From: Moringa oleifera
Taxonomy: Eukaryota; Streptophyta; Magnoliopsida; Brassicales; Moringaceae
Length of the DNA: 64,000 nucleotides
Direction: 5' to 3'
NCBI GenBank assembly: GCA_021397835.1
Contig: JAJFZO010000087.1
Location: forward strand, 1,302,001 to 1,366,000
In this document: piece after piece, positions 50,763 to 61,559 of the stretch
How the letters are laid out: the number at the start of each line of letters is the position of its first letter
How positions within the stretch are numbered: position 1 is the stretch's first letter
Notes under the pieces: generated by a model
Database searches by the model: none
What the model saw: only the letters and a program-made list of their open reading frames with translations
What the model was told of the DNA's origin: nothing
Program-made: the position numbers and the translations under genes

Positions 50763-51099
50763 GACTGGCTCCCATCGGAGTACTAATGCTTTAGTCATCT
50801 TCTGTAAATTATTTTGGAACATTAGCATTAAGTTGAGAGATATTTTGGTGCTTTCTTATCAAGCCACCAAGGCCATAATCAGAAGCTTCCAAGAAAAGTC
50901 ACAGGATTGAAAATAAACAGAGCTGTTTTACATTTTTAGATTTCTCCACAGATTTCTTACCTCAGAGATTTGATGACTTTTTGCTATAGATGTTAAGAAA
51001 AGCTTTTGTTCCCACACAGATGAAATGTCTTCCCGTGCCCATTTTCAAAATCATTAGAATTATAGCCATTATGATGATTCATATAACTTGCAAACTGGA

Positions 51100-51860
51100 A
51101 TCTTAAACGGTAAACCCTATAACTTTAACAACTAACAGGGCAAATTTTCAGGTTAAATGCACCCTAAAACTCAAAAGCAGAGTTTTAAACTTCTTCAAAG
51201 ATCCCCTGAAAGAGCCCACTGTTTCTTCTTTTCTTAATCTGATCAATAATCTCTACAAGTTTAACAACAAACACTGCACAGGTTCAGGCAAAATGCATCC
51301 AAAAACTCAAAAACATAGCCTTTTAACTTCTTCAAAACTCCATTAAAAGCGTCCGATTTACTCAAACATAGCAAGATATTTCTTCTTCTGTTAAAGAAAG
51401 AGCTTGAAACGAGAAACATATAACATAAATCAGTGACGATAGAGAGAGCATTCAGTATGAGTAGGAGGTTTCGTTGAATTCCTATCATGAAATAAATCGG
51501 AAGTTTTTAAGATCATCATCATGCTCGCTCTTTCGCGTTCTTTGCTCTCAAATATTCTGAGAAAACAAAGAGTGAAGAGTGAAAAACGTAAAAAAGGGAA
51601 GAAATCATCAGAAGCATTGGATCATTGCATCACTAATGTATCTCAGACGACCGTCGTGAGAAATTTAAATCCAAAACTCATCATCTGATTTCTACAGAAA
51701 ATCAGCTCTCTATACGGAAACGCATCCACAAAAAAAAAAAAAAAAAGAAAAAAAAAGAGGAGAATCAGAAAGGGAGAAATTGAGACAGAACGAAGAGAAA
51801 AAACGGAGAGGATGGCTGCGCCGTGGAGCATGGACAAGAGCATGCGCCGATGCTTTCATT
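51100..51860 (-). ncRNA. Candidate divergent non-coding transcript
   Basis: A TATAAATG word on the minus strand at 51857-51864, about 330 bp from the BRE start and facing away from it, is followed by pyrimidine-rich leader-like sequence. The longest frame (51843-51643, starts MLLSMLHGA) is 66 codons and is partly encoded by a poly-T run (FFFLFFFFF), so it is not convincing as protein. The unit runs towards the LIN 3' end. A divergent promoter shared with BRE is an inference. Confidence 0.25.
51115..51347 (-). repeat. Diverged direct duplication of about 95 bp
   Basis: 51115-51210 and 51252-51347 share, in order, TTTAACAAC(T/A)AACA, TTCAGG, AAATGCA(C/T)CC, AAAACTCAAAA and TTTTAA(A/-)CTTCTTCAAA. 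On the minus strand both copies sit in the candidate non-coding transcript. Confidence 0.65.
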
Positions 51861-51864
51861 TATA
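51857..51864 (-). promoter_or_regulatory. TATA-like element facing away from BRE
   Basis: Reads TATAAATG on the minus strand, placed so that transcription would proceed toward LIN. Confidence 0.4.
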
Positions 51865-52189
51865 GAGAGCAACTGCGAAGGCGACGATGATTTGAACGAC
51901 GTGGTTCCTGTCAGTTAGGGTTTTCACGCCCCATGTATTGACGATTCTGCCCCTATGTTTTTTATCTGACCGAGGCCTGAAACGGGGCGGTTCGTTAAAG
52001 AGTGAAACGACATCGCTGCATAAGTCCAATCAGGCAAAGACGAGCGGTACTCTCTAACCCGTGTTGATTTGACCCCTGCAAGTGCCTGTATCCACTGTGC
52101 TCTCTGTCCATCCCATAGATCGCCGGACGCTGCCAAATTCTCGGCTAGTGGGAAGCGAAACGGAGATTCTGACCTCTCCCTGTAATACC

Positions 52190-55100
52190 ATGGCTGCCGA
52201 TGGGTTTCCTCCGTTGATCTCCGCTCAGCTTCATTACCTCCTTAATCATTACCCTCAAATCATCAAGGTAGCTCCATCATCATCTCGCTCATTTTAGGCA
52301 AAGATCTTTAAATTCTTACATCAGATGTTGATTTGAAACTTCTATTTGGTTTCATCTTTCTAAATGATTGGACAACTTGCGTATCAAGCTTCCTTAGGAG
52401 CTAAAATTTCGTTCGTAATTGAGTTTGTGGTTTTGTAAAAGAAGTTAAAGATTCGCAAATTCTAAGTTATTTAGCTTTGTAGGTCGAGCAGGTCTGGTCT
52501 GGTAACAAGTATCATCCTAGGCTTCTTGATCGCTTCACCTTGGTTATCCCCTACTGTCTGGACACTATTAAATGTTAGTAAGATTTGTATGATACCAAGA
52601 AATTGTTATTATCGTTATGCTTTTGGCACTGATCATTGTGTCTCAGCTAAAATTTTTAGATAATCTAATTTGATCCAGGGCATGTTGTCTACAACTCAGA
52701 GTACCCAATGGCTCCCCCAGATGTCATATTTGGTCCGGAAGATGAAGATTTTCATCCATTTCTGGCCATGGTTAGTGAAGGAGGAGAACTAAAGCCAGAA
52801 AAGAAGATTTTGTCTGATTGGAACAGCAAAGACCCTACACGGCTACTAGCTCTTATTCAGGAGCTGAGGTCGGGGCTTTTGCTCTTCAAAGATTACTGCA
52901 ATTGTGTATTTATACTTTACTTGACTGGGAATGATATTGGTTACTTTGTTTTGTAGGGATCAGTATGTGGCTTACCAGAGGAGGCGCGTAGGAGAAGTTG
53001 ATGATGATAGGGTAAAATTTGAGATCAGCACTATTATATCTCGGGAGGTAATCTTTTTGACTATTTCACCCTGTTTGTGCATCTTAATGGAAATTTGATG
53101 TGATATACAAGTCAAGAGGTTTGCCCTTCGGACCCTGCATCTGCTTGAACTGTATTGAAAGTTCAAATTATGTGCATTATTATTTCCTGAGCTCCTTAGT
53201 TCCTTACTTCACTCCATTGTTCTTATCCACTATCTCTGTGCCACAGGGAATTGAAATGCATATGAGTTCTGGAGTTGAAAAGGTACTTTTTGAAGTGGAT
53301 GTCTTCAATCTGTTTTTTCATCCTCTTTTTTTTTTTTTTGGGCGTAAGCATATAAAATGGACTATATGTTTGACAAGTTGTGATTGAACCAATTTAGCAT
53401 GCTGTCTAATTATATCTTTGGTTTTTACGCCTTTGAATTTTAGCGTAGCCAGAGGAAGTGAAGTTTGCAGTGCCTCTAATGGACATGAACATAAATAAAA
53501 TGGTGCTTGGATGTCCCTGGAGGCATGAGCAGAAGATATACTTACAGGTTGGATTTTCCTTCTTTTCGGTTGCACCTTACTGGTGGTGTTTTTCTTTTAT
53601 CTTTTCACCATTTTTTGTTTTTTGTTATGTAATTTTCTGATGGGTGCAGGTTATATATCCGATCAGTAGAAAGTATTCATCTGCTCCTTCGGCACCTCGT
53701 TTGAAATTAATGTCTACATCTGATTTAAAAGCTTTATTTTCTGTTGAGGATGTTAAACTACCTCCATGGTTGGACGGAATGTGGGTTATCAGACTTTCTA
53801 AAATTGTGTATACTATGAAAATACTCATGATTTTTGCTGACTATTTGTTGTTTATCTTCTCGATGATAGGTGCATGGCTGAATATCTTCCTCATCTTGAA
53901 GAAACTCTTGAGAGACAGGTTGAGCTGCATTTTCTTTGCCTGCTGTTCTTTCTTTTCTTTGTGTGGGAGGGGAGGACTGAGGGCCAAGGGGCAGGTAATG
54001 GGATAATAAGTTTGAGTCGATAAATGGAATATTAAGTATGAGTTCCATGTTCTAGGTCTTGGAGGCAGTTTCATTGATTGATGTTAGAAGGCGCTTCATT
54101 GAGGCATTAGTTCCTCTATTTGGAAGGCCTCTGGAAGCTGATGCGGTATACATTCTTTGCATTTATGGGTTAACAAATTTTTAAACAATGAAAGATTTGA
54201 CTAGTAAATTCTTTGTTGTTCTTTTGCCAGGTCTTCTGCAGAAAGGCTACGTTCCTTGCTACATCCGGGACGTTTGTGTTCCTGGTGCTAATGATTTTCA
54301 CTAAATCTTTTCTTTTGTAAATGAGAAGTTGATTGATGAAACATTCAGTAGTTTGTCCCTGCAATAGTAGCAACACTCAATGAGATGGATTCTGATTTTT
54401 AGTGCTTAAAACTAACCAATGAAATATGATTTGGAAGCTATCCAGGGATTGGGTGGACAATATCGCAATATCCCTGAGGAGCTGTAGATATATGTGCTTC
54501 TAAACTTGTTCTACAAGAGAGGAAGTGCTCGTATCTCAGACTATGAATCAGATATAGCAAGTTTGGATTAATCAGGAAATAAGCTTTATGCTTAAATCAA
54601 ATTTGGTCCATTTAGAATGTTTTGCTCTTAAGGGAGTAGTACATTGTCAAACGGTCACATAATGAACTTTTTGTCTGGTATTGGTATCTTTACCATCGTA
54701 TTAGTTTCTTTTTCTAATATTTTTGTTATGTTCTAGTTGCAGGATTGTTAATTGTTTGTTGTGTTTATTCTGATTATAGTGATCAAAGTCATGAAAGTTC
54801 TGTTGCTGTAGGTACACGTTTTTCTTCTAATTCAGTTTCCCAAGCAACAACCTGCTCTCATTCTCCAGAGTTCTCAGGTTATATCATGTCTTTCTCCCAA
54901 TTATGTTTTCATATAATACCATTGATGTGAATGGAAAGATTGCAGTTGATGTCTAAGATGTTCATCTATTTGTGCCTTGGCATCATGCTACTCTTTGTAC
55001 TTTACCTGGTAGGATAATTAGGGTTAAGTCCAACTGGCTTCTTTCACAACAGTGATTGTGGCTATATGATATCCCATAGATTTTTTTGCAAATTCTTGTC

Positions 55101-55644
55101 TATTTCATTCACTTAGGTTGGATAGATTTCATACTACATTGTCATCTATTATTTCTAAATTATTTTAGAGATAATAATGTAAAAATTCATTTTCTCTTGG
55201 AAAATTACTGTAATGTATCTGAATTTTCATGTTCCTTGAGCTTATATTTGCATCTTCTGGCATTGAATAAAAGGACCAGTAGGCTGATGTAAAATTATGC
55301 AAATTATCAATTTTTCAGTTAGTCTTTAAAGCCTAAAGGACTGTTGTAGGTTATAGTGAATCATAATCATGGAGCTAAAGATGGAGCTATGATCATTTAA
55401 TATTGCAGCATTTAAACGCCCCTGGCATACCCATCAAGTCGAATCTTCTTACAGATTATGCATGGAGTCCAAGATGGGAATTATCACAAATGGCTGAGCG
55501 GATATTGTAAGTTGCCTAAATTCATTATTAACGGTCACTTCCCGATGCTTCCGCTGATATGAACAATCATTTTCCAGTGACTTTGTGGTGGATGAATCTG
55601 TGAACTTCAAAAGATACTGCAACGAAGCTCAAATTCAACAGTAG
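52190..55644 (+). CDS. BRE: BRE/BRCC45 homologue, BRISC and BRCA1-A complex member 2, 379 aa
   Basis: Thirteen exons: 52190-52267, 52483-52573, 52679-52868, 52957-53047, 53247-53282, 53449-53547, 53650-53780, 53870-53918, 54056-54145, 54231-54284, 54812-54877, 55409-55506, 55578-55644. They join to 379 aa, against about 383 in the human protein. In animals BRE is a scaffold with degenerate ubiquitin E2-variant (UEV) folds that supports the K63-specific deubiquitinase BRCC36 in the nuclear BRCA1-A and cytosolic BRISC complexes. Conserved stretches include MAPPDVIFGPEDEDFHP (first UEV region), VPLMDMNINKMV, PSAPRLKL, LPPWLDGM, QFPKQQPALILQSSQ and the C-terminal YAWSPRWELSQMAERI followed by NFKRYCNEAQIQ. 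The order matches the Arabidopsis BRE homologue as I recall it. All introns have GT-AG ends. Confidence 0.93.
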
Positions 55645-56780
55645 TGTCATGTTATCGAACCCCGCGACCATTGCCTTTAAGATTACCCTTCGCCTTTCAA
55701 GTCGGGTACAGTCACTTCATGGAATCAAAGTGTTCTTCAATTTATTCTGGATCAGAGATTGTTACACTTTTGTATGCAATTGATTTCATGTTTGATTAAC
55801 CCTTTTGCTTGTTCAGAAGGAAATAGAATGTTATATAATGATTTTCTGGTCAACAGAGAGCATTATCCATGTGGACCTTAGACAAGAAATCCAATTTGTG
55901 TAAAATCTGTTGGCTCTGTAAAGTCATTCCCAGTGTTGGCATCCAATTGTTTGCATTTAGGCTTTGCTCTGATTCTCAGGTAAATTCAGAAATCTGTGGT
56001 TCAAATCATTGGATTTTTGGATTAATAGTCAGATTTCAAGTTTTTTTTTGATTTATCTGGATAGAATGATGAAAGGAATTAGACGGATATTATGATTATT
56101 AAAAATAAATTCAGTGCAAATTTGTGAAAGTTTTTTTTTTCTATTTTAAGCCAGTTACAAGGATTTTTATTTGGATTAAATTACAAGTAAATTTAATAGC
56201 TTGTTTTGGTTGGTGATCTTAATATTTTGTGCACCCTTTTCTTCTGTTTTTAATGAAATTATTGGAAAGAGAAACAAAAAGTGTTTGGTGTTCTAATTAA
56301 AAGAGGTATTTAACCAAAACAACAGGATGTCTGCATTGGGCCGACCGAGACGGGTCAGAGTCGGATCCGTTTCGGGCAAATATCCAGATTTAACGCTACT
56401 AAAATGGCGCGCTTAGGTGTAAAACAGCGCGACCGTCAACAAAATTGCTAACCTATAATAATGTGGTGTGGGTGTCGCCACCCTCAACATGCGCACCTTT
56501 CCCCTTCCCTCTTGGAGTCCTGGGCGGTTATAGTTGATATCCGTTCTCTCTGTCTCTGTATCTCTCATCCTTCGCTGTCATGTACAGAAGCTGCTTGGAA
56601 GGAAATCCCGACTCTCTGTTATTACCATCTTAACCTCCTCTCTCTCTTTCCTTCCCTTCATATACTCTCACTGGCAGCACCAACCATAAATCTCCTCCGC
56701 TTCGTTTCATTTCATTTCACCAAACACCGATCACCACCGTCCGGTGATTCTTAGTTTTGTAAGTTCGGTAGTAATTCAAA
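55645..56780. other. BRE 3' flank and beta-tubulin promoter/leader
   Basis: About 55645-56300 is AT-leaning sequence with the probable BRE 3' end. 56330-56780 is richer in C and T, with long pyrimidine stretches (CTCTCTCTTTCC) typical of plant tubulin leaders. The 97-codon frame at 56461 is C/T-rich leader sequence and not a supported gene. Confidence 0.5.
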
Positions 56781-59700
56781 ATGAGAGAGATCTTGCATAT
56801 CCAGGGAGGCCAATGCGGAAACCAAATCGGTTCCAAGTTCTGGGAGGTGATCTGCGACGAGCATGGAGTGGACCCAACCGGCAGGTACAGGGGAGAGTCC
56901 TCGGATCTCCAGCTCGAGAGGATCAATGTGTACTACAACGAGGCCTCCGGTGGCAGGTACGTGCCACGTGCCGTTCTCATGGATCTTGAGCCTGGCACCA
57001 TGGACAGCATCAGATCCGGGCCGTACGGCCAGATCTTCAGGCCTGATAACTTTGTCTTCGGGCAGTCCGGTGCCGGCAACAACTGGGCCAAAGGTCATTA
57101 CACCGAGGGAGCTGAGCTCATCGATTCTGTTCTCGATGTTGTCCGCAAGGAGGCTGAGAATTGCGATTGCTTGCAAGGTACGTGAAATCTTGGCTTCTCC
57201 CACGGGCTTTGGTGTATTCACTCCATTTTCATATTATAAGACGCCATCCTTACTCAGACATAGTAAACACTAGATTAGATACGAATTTATTGTCTGCATG
57301 ATTTGTGAGATTCTTAGATATTTTGTTTCTGTCATGTTTAATATGTTGGCTGGCTCTAGTAAATTTCCGCAATGGTTGTGGATTCTATATGCAACCAGTG
57401 ATCTTTTCTGATGCCTGCTTCGTTATGAGAATTTGTATCTCGTGTTCTCCAGATCTTTTTAGCAGAACTCGTTTGTATCTTCTTCTGCTTAATTGATTAC
57501 TTTATTACTATCAAGTTTTCATCTCATTGTCATCCCTTTAAACAGTGCATTTTTTAATTGATTGGATTGCTTTAGATTGATGCGCCGGCATCTCCTTCCG
57601 TGGCTTTTGAGCTATGATATCATTTCATTTACTTGTTTAAGAAACTATCTTTCCTGTTGACTTCCAGTATTACCCCTGTAAAGGAGCAGATTTCCATGCA
57701 TGAAAACGAAGGACATTTTCAATTCATGATTTCTTGTAGTTGAATGATGAATCTGAATATGAAATATGATAGTATTCTGCAGAAAAAAAAAAAAAAAAAG
57801 CTTGCCTTTGCCATGCTGTGTTCTTTTTGTTTTCTTGGTGGGAAATTTTTTATTTATGTATGATGATAAGGCGTGAGCTGTTATCACTTATAAGTTGGCC
57901 CATATTTGTCTAGTGTGCAGTGCGGAGACACTTGAAGTCATGGTCTTATTCTTACCTTTTGTGATGCATAATTATATAAAGAAAATGTGTTTGTATAAGC
58001 TTTATGATATGATTGTGATTGCCCAACAATAAAAGATTTGGAAACACCGACACTTTTTTGCCTCAAGAAATTGGCCAGAAAAGTAGATCTTGCGTCCCTC
58101 AAAAGCTAATTTTAACCCTGTGGCCCTTGCCCAATAATGCAAAACATGGATGTTTAACTTTTCACTGTTGTGTTTTGATCACATTCTAATATATCTTTAA
58201 AGAAACTAACAACCTGTGCATGAGCATGGTAAAAGAATAAAAAACAAAATAATAGATGTACTTTATTTATCGGTATGTGACATACATACTTAGTGGATCT
58301 TTGGAAGTATTATAAAGCTGACATGAGCATCAGATCCTTGTTTTATTCAGTATTAGTTTTATGGTTTTATTAGTAAATTATTATTGTACAATAATATCAT
58401 TAAAAATTTCAAGCTTGATCTCTGGCATCTGGATCTGCAGCTGACTAAAGCTGGAAAAGAAATATGAAACAATAGAGTTCCTCAATCATCATCATGATGA
58501 TCATCATTACTATCTGGTAGTGGTTTGATAACCATTTCAATGAAATTGTTCTACTCCTTTCACATCAATGAAAATATGTAAACCAAATACTCTTTATTAA
58601 TGGTGCACTGAAAAACAAAATAAATGTAGCAAGACCAAATAATTGGGCTCTGAGATCAGAATCCTATCGTTCAGTAGAATATTTGGTTGTGGCTATTAAG
58701 AGCTCTTTGAAATTTTATTTTCCCTGGTTCTAAGTGCCTCCTGCAATAGAAATGTTGAAGTGGCTGCTGATATGGAAGTCAGGATCTGTGTGGAAGAGTG
58801 GCTCAATAGTATTCTGCCTTAGCTGCAACATGAGAAGGGCGACCACATCGCTCAATGTGGCTTAGGGTACAGTGCAACTTCAATTCTTTGAGAAGATGAG
58901 TGGATATTATGTGCAAGAAGACATTCAGCTCATTCAGTGACTTCTTTTGCTGCTGGGAAAGGGTTTGAGGAAAATAATTTTTCTGTAAAATTTATTGGCT
59001 AGTAAAGTGTGGTTATATGTCTCTCACTGCCTCCCAACAATAAAAAAGATAAAAAGGTGATGAGAATAACTTGTTACTATTGTTTTTGGGCCAGGCTTCC
59101 AGGTATGTCACTCACTTGGAGGTGGTACCGGCTCTGGCATGGGAACTCTCCTGATTTCAAAAATAAGGGAGGAATACCCAGACAGAATGATGCTTACCTT
59201 CTCGGTCTTTCCTTCACCGAAGGTCTCCGACACGGTTGTGGAGCCCTACAATGCCACCCTCTCCGTCCACCAGCTGGTAGAAAATGCTGACGAGTGCATG
59301 GTCCTCGACAACGAAGCACTTTATGATATTTGCTTCCGAACTCTGAAACTCAGTACTCCAAGCTGTGAGTAATAAAGATATTTTGGTATTTTATTAATCA
59401 TGAAAAAAGCTAAAGTGATAGTAAAGCTTGCCTTTGTACCTGTAACCTGCAGTTGGAGATCTGAACCACTTGATTTCTGCAACAATGAGTGGCGTAACAT
59501 GCTCTCTGAGGTTTCCTGGCCAGCTAAATTCTGACCTCCGGAAGTTGGCTGTGAACTTGATCCCATTCCCTCGTCTTCATTTCTTCATGGTGGGGTTTGC
59601 GCCACTCACCTCTCGTGGGTCTCAACAATACATCTCCCTCACTGTTCCAGAGCTGACTCAGCAAATGTGGGATGCCAAGAACATGATGTGTGCTGCAGAC

Positions 59701-60126
59701 CCTCGCCATGGCCGTTACCTGACAGCCTCAGCCATGTTTAGAGGAAAGATGAGCACCAAAGAGGTGGATGAACAGATCATTAATGTGCAGAACAAGAATT
59801 CCTCATACTTTGTAGAGTGGATCCCCAACAATGTGAAATCCAGTGTATGTGATATTCCACCAAAGGGTCTCAGGATGTCATCTACTTTTGTGGGCAACTC
59901 CACATCAATTCAAGAGATGTTCAGGAGAGTGAGTGAGCAATTCACAGCCATGTTCCGCCGGAAGGCCTTCTTACATTGGTATACTGGGGAAGGAATGGAT
60001 GAGATGGAATTCACAGAAGCAGAGAGCAACATGAATGACTTGGTCGCCGAATACCAGCAATACCAGGATGCAACTGCTGAGGATGACGGTGAGTATGAGG
60101 AGGGCCTCGAGGAGAACTTCGAGTGA
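56781..60126 (+). CDS. TUBB: Beta-tubulin, 446 aa
   Basis: Three exons: 56781-57177, 59095-59364 and 59453-60126, giving 446 aa, the usual plant length. It forms the GTP-hydrolysing half of the tubulin dimer that polymerises into microtubules. It starts with MREI, the tetrapeptide through which excess tubulin triggers decay of its own mRNA in animal cells. The N-terminal [10 protein letters not shown], the GTP-binding loop [12 protein letters not shown] at the start of exon 2, [18 protein letters not shown] and the MREC-type C-terminal acidic tail ([15 protein letters not shown]) are all intact. The two intron positions are the ones common to plant TUB genes. Intron 1 is unusually long (1917 bp), intron 2 is 88 bp. 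The isotype number cannot be assigned by eye. Confidence 0.97.
57178..59094 (+). other. Long intron 1 of beta-tubulin
   Basis: 1917 bp with GTACGTG donor and TTTGGGCCAG acceptor. It contains an A-run (57782-57799) and a less AT-rich stretch at about 58730-58900. No supported open frame or element with terminal repeats was recognised in it. Confidence 0.85.
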
Positions 60127-60276
60127 TGGTCAAAATCAACAAAGACCAGTCGCAACATTTGATGGGACCAGCTTCCACTTACCGGCGGATCAATTACTGT
60201 GGCTTTCAGTGTTTTTATTGTTTTCTACTTGGTTTTTCCGATGTTGATTTTTCTGGTTGTTCCTTTCATGCATTGG

Positions 60277-60282
60277 AATAAA
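60277..60282 (+). terminator. Polyadenylation signal of beta-tubulin
   Basis: A canonical AATAAA lies 151 bp after the stop codon, with T/G-rich sequence following. Confidence 0.65.
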
Positions 60283-60408
60283 GAATGTCTTTGACTGTAC
60301 CTGTGTAGAAAGGACCTGCCTATTGTTATTTCTTTCTGCATTTAGTTCACATTCAAGAATATAGATGTTTTCTGGATGGATGTGAGTTTGTCGACGTCCA
60401 CATAACAG

Positions 60409-60983
60409 GAGATGCAGCTTCTCTTCGGAATGCTTTCAGGTCAAGCCCTAGATATTGGACCATCAAGCTTGAAGTTGAAGGTGTTCGATCTCCTTCAACA
60501 TTTGCATAGAAATTCAGGAGTTTCCATTGATACTGGTTAGTGATTCCTACTCAGCTCCATCTATTATCTGGACGTCCAGAGTACGTGAAACTTTTACTAC
60601 TTCAAGAAGAGAGAAGGTACATGACAATCTCATTCCTAACAATCTATTTCTAGATTTCCCAACCAGTTGCTATATTCCTTTGTACTTCAGAATGCAGATA
60701 ATGACTGATGCCATAAGATCAATGACTCTCAGGCAACTGAGTTGGGAACAGCTGCAAGGGGGATCTACATGTAGCCAAGCCCGGAGCAACTTTTCATTTC
60801 TCATCCTGAGGTATAGACTCCTTGTTCCAAGTCCAAATCCAGATTAGACCAGAAGAGGAAATAAAAGTAATGAATAGAAGGAAAGGAATTTAAATAGGTA
60901 TCTTGGTTTTTTTGAAGGGGAAAATTGAGGAAGCTACAGATATCCGTTCCATAATACGATTTAATCAACAATCAGAATCTCAG
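60409..60983 (+). pseudogene. Exon-like segments of an unrecognised gene
   Basis: Segment 60409-60535 sits between an acceptor-like CATAACAG and a donor-like G|GTTAGT. It encodes EMQLLFGMLSGQALDIGPSS, then LKLKVFDLLQHLHRNSG and VSIDT, with good coding character. Segment 60918-60983 lies between TTTGAAG and CAG|GTACTC and encodes a GKIEEATDIRSIIRF-like peptide. A middle piece near 60695-60810 is open but less convincing. No start codon exon or terminal exon was found, and I do not recognise the family. It could be a gene fragment captured or left by duplication, or the 5' exons of a gene that decayed. Confidence 0.25.
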
Positions 60984-61217
60984 GTACTCCTCTGTTTCTC
61001 CCCTTTTCTTAATTTGTCTGCATTGGGTATCACGATGTGTATAAATTCATGGAAACAGTGAGATTAAAGAAAAACAACAAACCAAAATCCTTGTTTTTTG
61101 GTTCCTTTTGAGTAAAACAGAAATCAAAATCAGAAATTGATTGGCTTATTCACAAAAGGAGAATTAATAGTAGACAAAGAAAGAAAGAGGAACAAGGTAA
61201 GAAACTGGAAAACTGAA

Positions 61218-61321
61218 GGGCTGCATCAGAGTCATGGAAGTATGAGGAAGAACACGGCTCGCACAATTAATAATACGAGCTTCTCATAATCCAAAAAAAA
61301 AATCCTCATCATTTGCATGCC
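61218..61321 (-). ncRNA. Possible C/D-box small nucleolar RNA
   Basis: On the minus strand a C box ATGATGA (61312-61306) and a D box CTGA (61229-61226) are about 80 nt apart. The flanks GGCATGCA and TGCAGCC can pair into a short terminal stem, as in C/D snoRNAs. It sits downstream of a promoter with snoRNA-like elements. The guide sequence was not matched to a rRNA target and clear internal C'/D' boxes were not found, so this is tentative. Confidence 0.22.
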
Positions 61322-61492
61322 TTCCCTTTCTTCCCACTTGCAATATAATAGTACCACCTTCACAGCCACAAATACAGAGAGAGAGAGAGAGAATAGAATA
61401 GTATTTGACTGAGGAGAACTAAGTAAACGAGCAGCTACAAACCAAGGCAGAACAGTAGGCAGGCGGTGCTGCTCCGTTCTGCTCTTGAAACC

Positions 61493-61545
61493 TTATATAG
61501 GAACAGAAACCCTAGGTCACGTTGGACTCAGGTTGGTAATGGGCC
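61493..61545 (-). promoter_or_regulatory. Orphan promoter with TATA, telo-box and site II motifs
   Basis: Within about 55 bp there is a TATA word (minus strand CTATATAA, 61500-61493), a telo-box AAACCCTA (61507-61514) and a site II word TGGGCC (about 61540). In plants this combination marks promoters of ribosomal-protein and snoRNA genes. Orientation of the TATA word implies transcription to the left, where no coding gene is evident. Confidence 0.4.
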
Positions 61546-61559
61546 GGATTGACCTGATC

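Larger units (their letters stand above)
50763..52189. other. LIN 3' flank and BRE upstream region
   Basis: Contains the presumed LIN 3' untranslated region (AAATAAA-like word near 50910), a diverged duplication at 51115-51347, a candidate minus-strand transcript (51100-51860) and the 200-bp interval before the BRE leader. No protein-coding gene is supported. Confidence 0.45.

Noticed and set aside
51643..51843. 66-aa minus-strand frame MLLSMLHGA
   Set aside because: A third of it comes from a poly-T run; not credible as a conserved protein without other evidence.
56461..56754. 97-codon plus-strand frame before beta-tubulin
   Set aside because: C/T-rich leader and promoter sequence with no motif; it ends before the tubulin ATG.
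56751..57273. Long open frames overlapping tubulin exon 1 on both strands
   Set aside because: They are alternate frames of a conserved coding exon with strong codon bias; no independent motifs.
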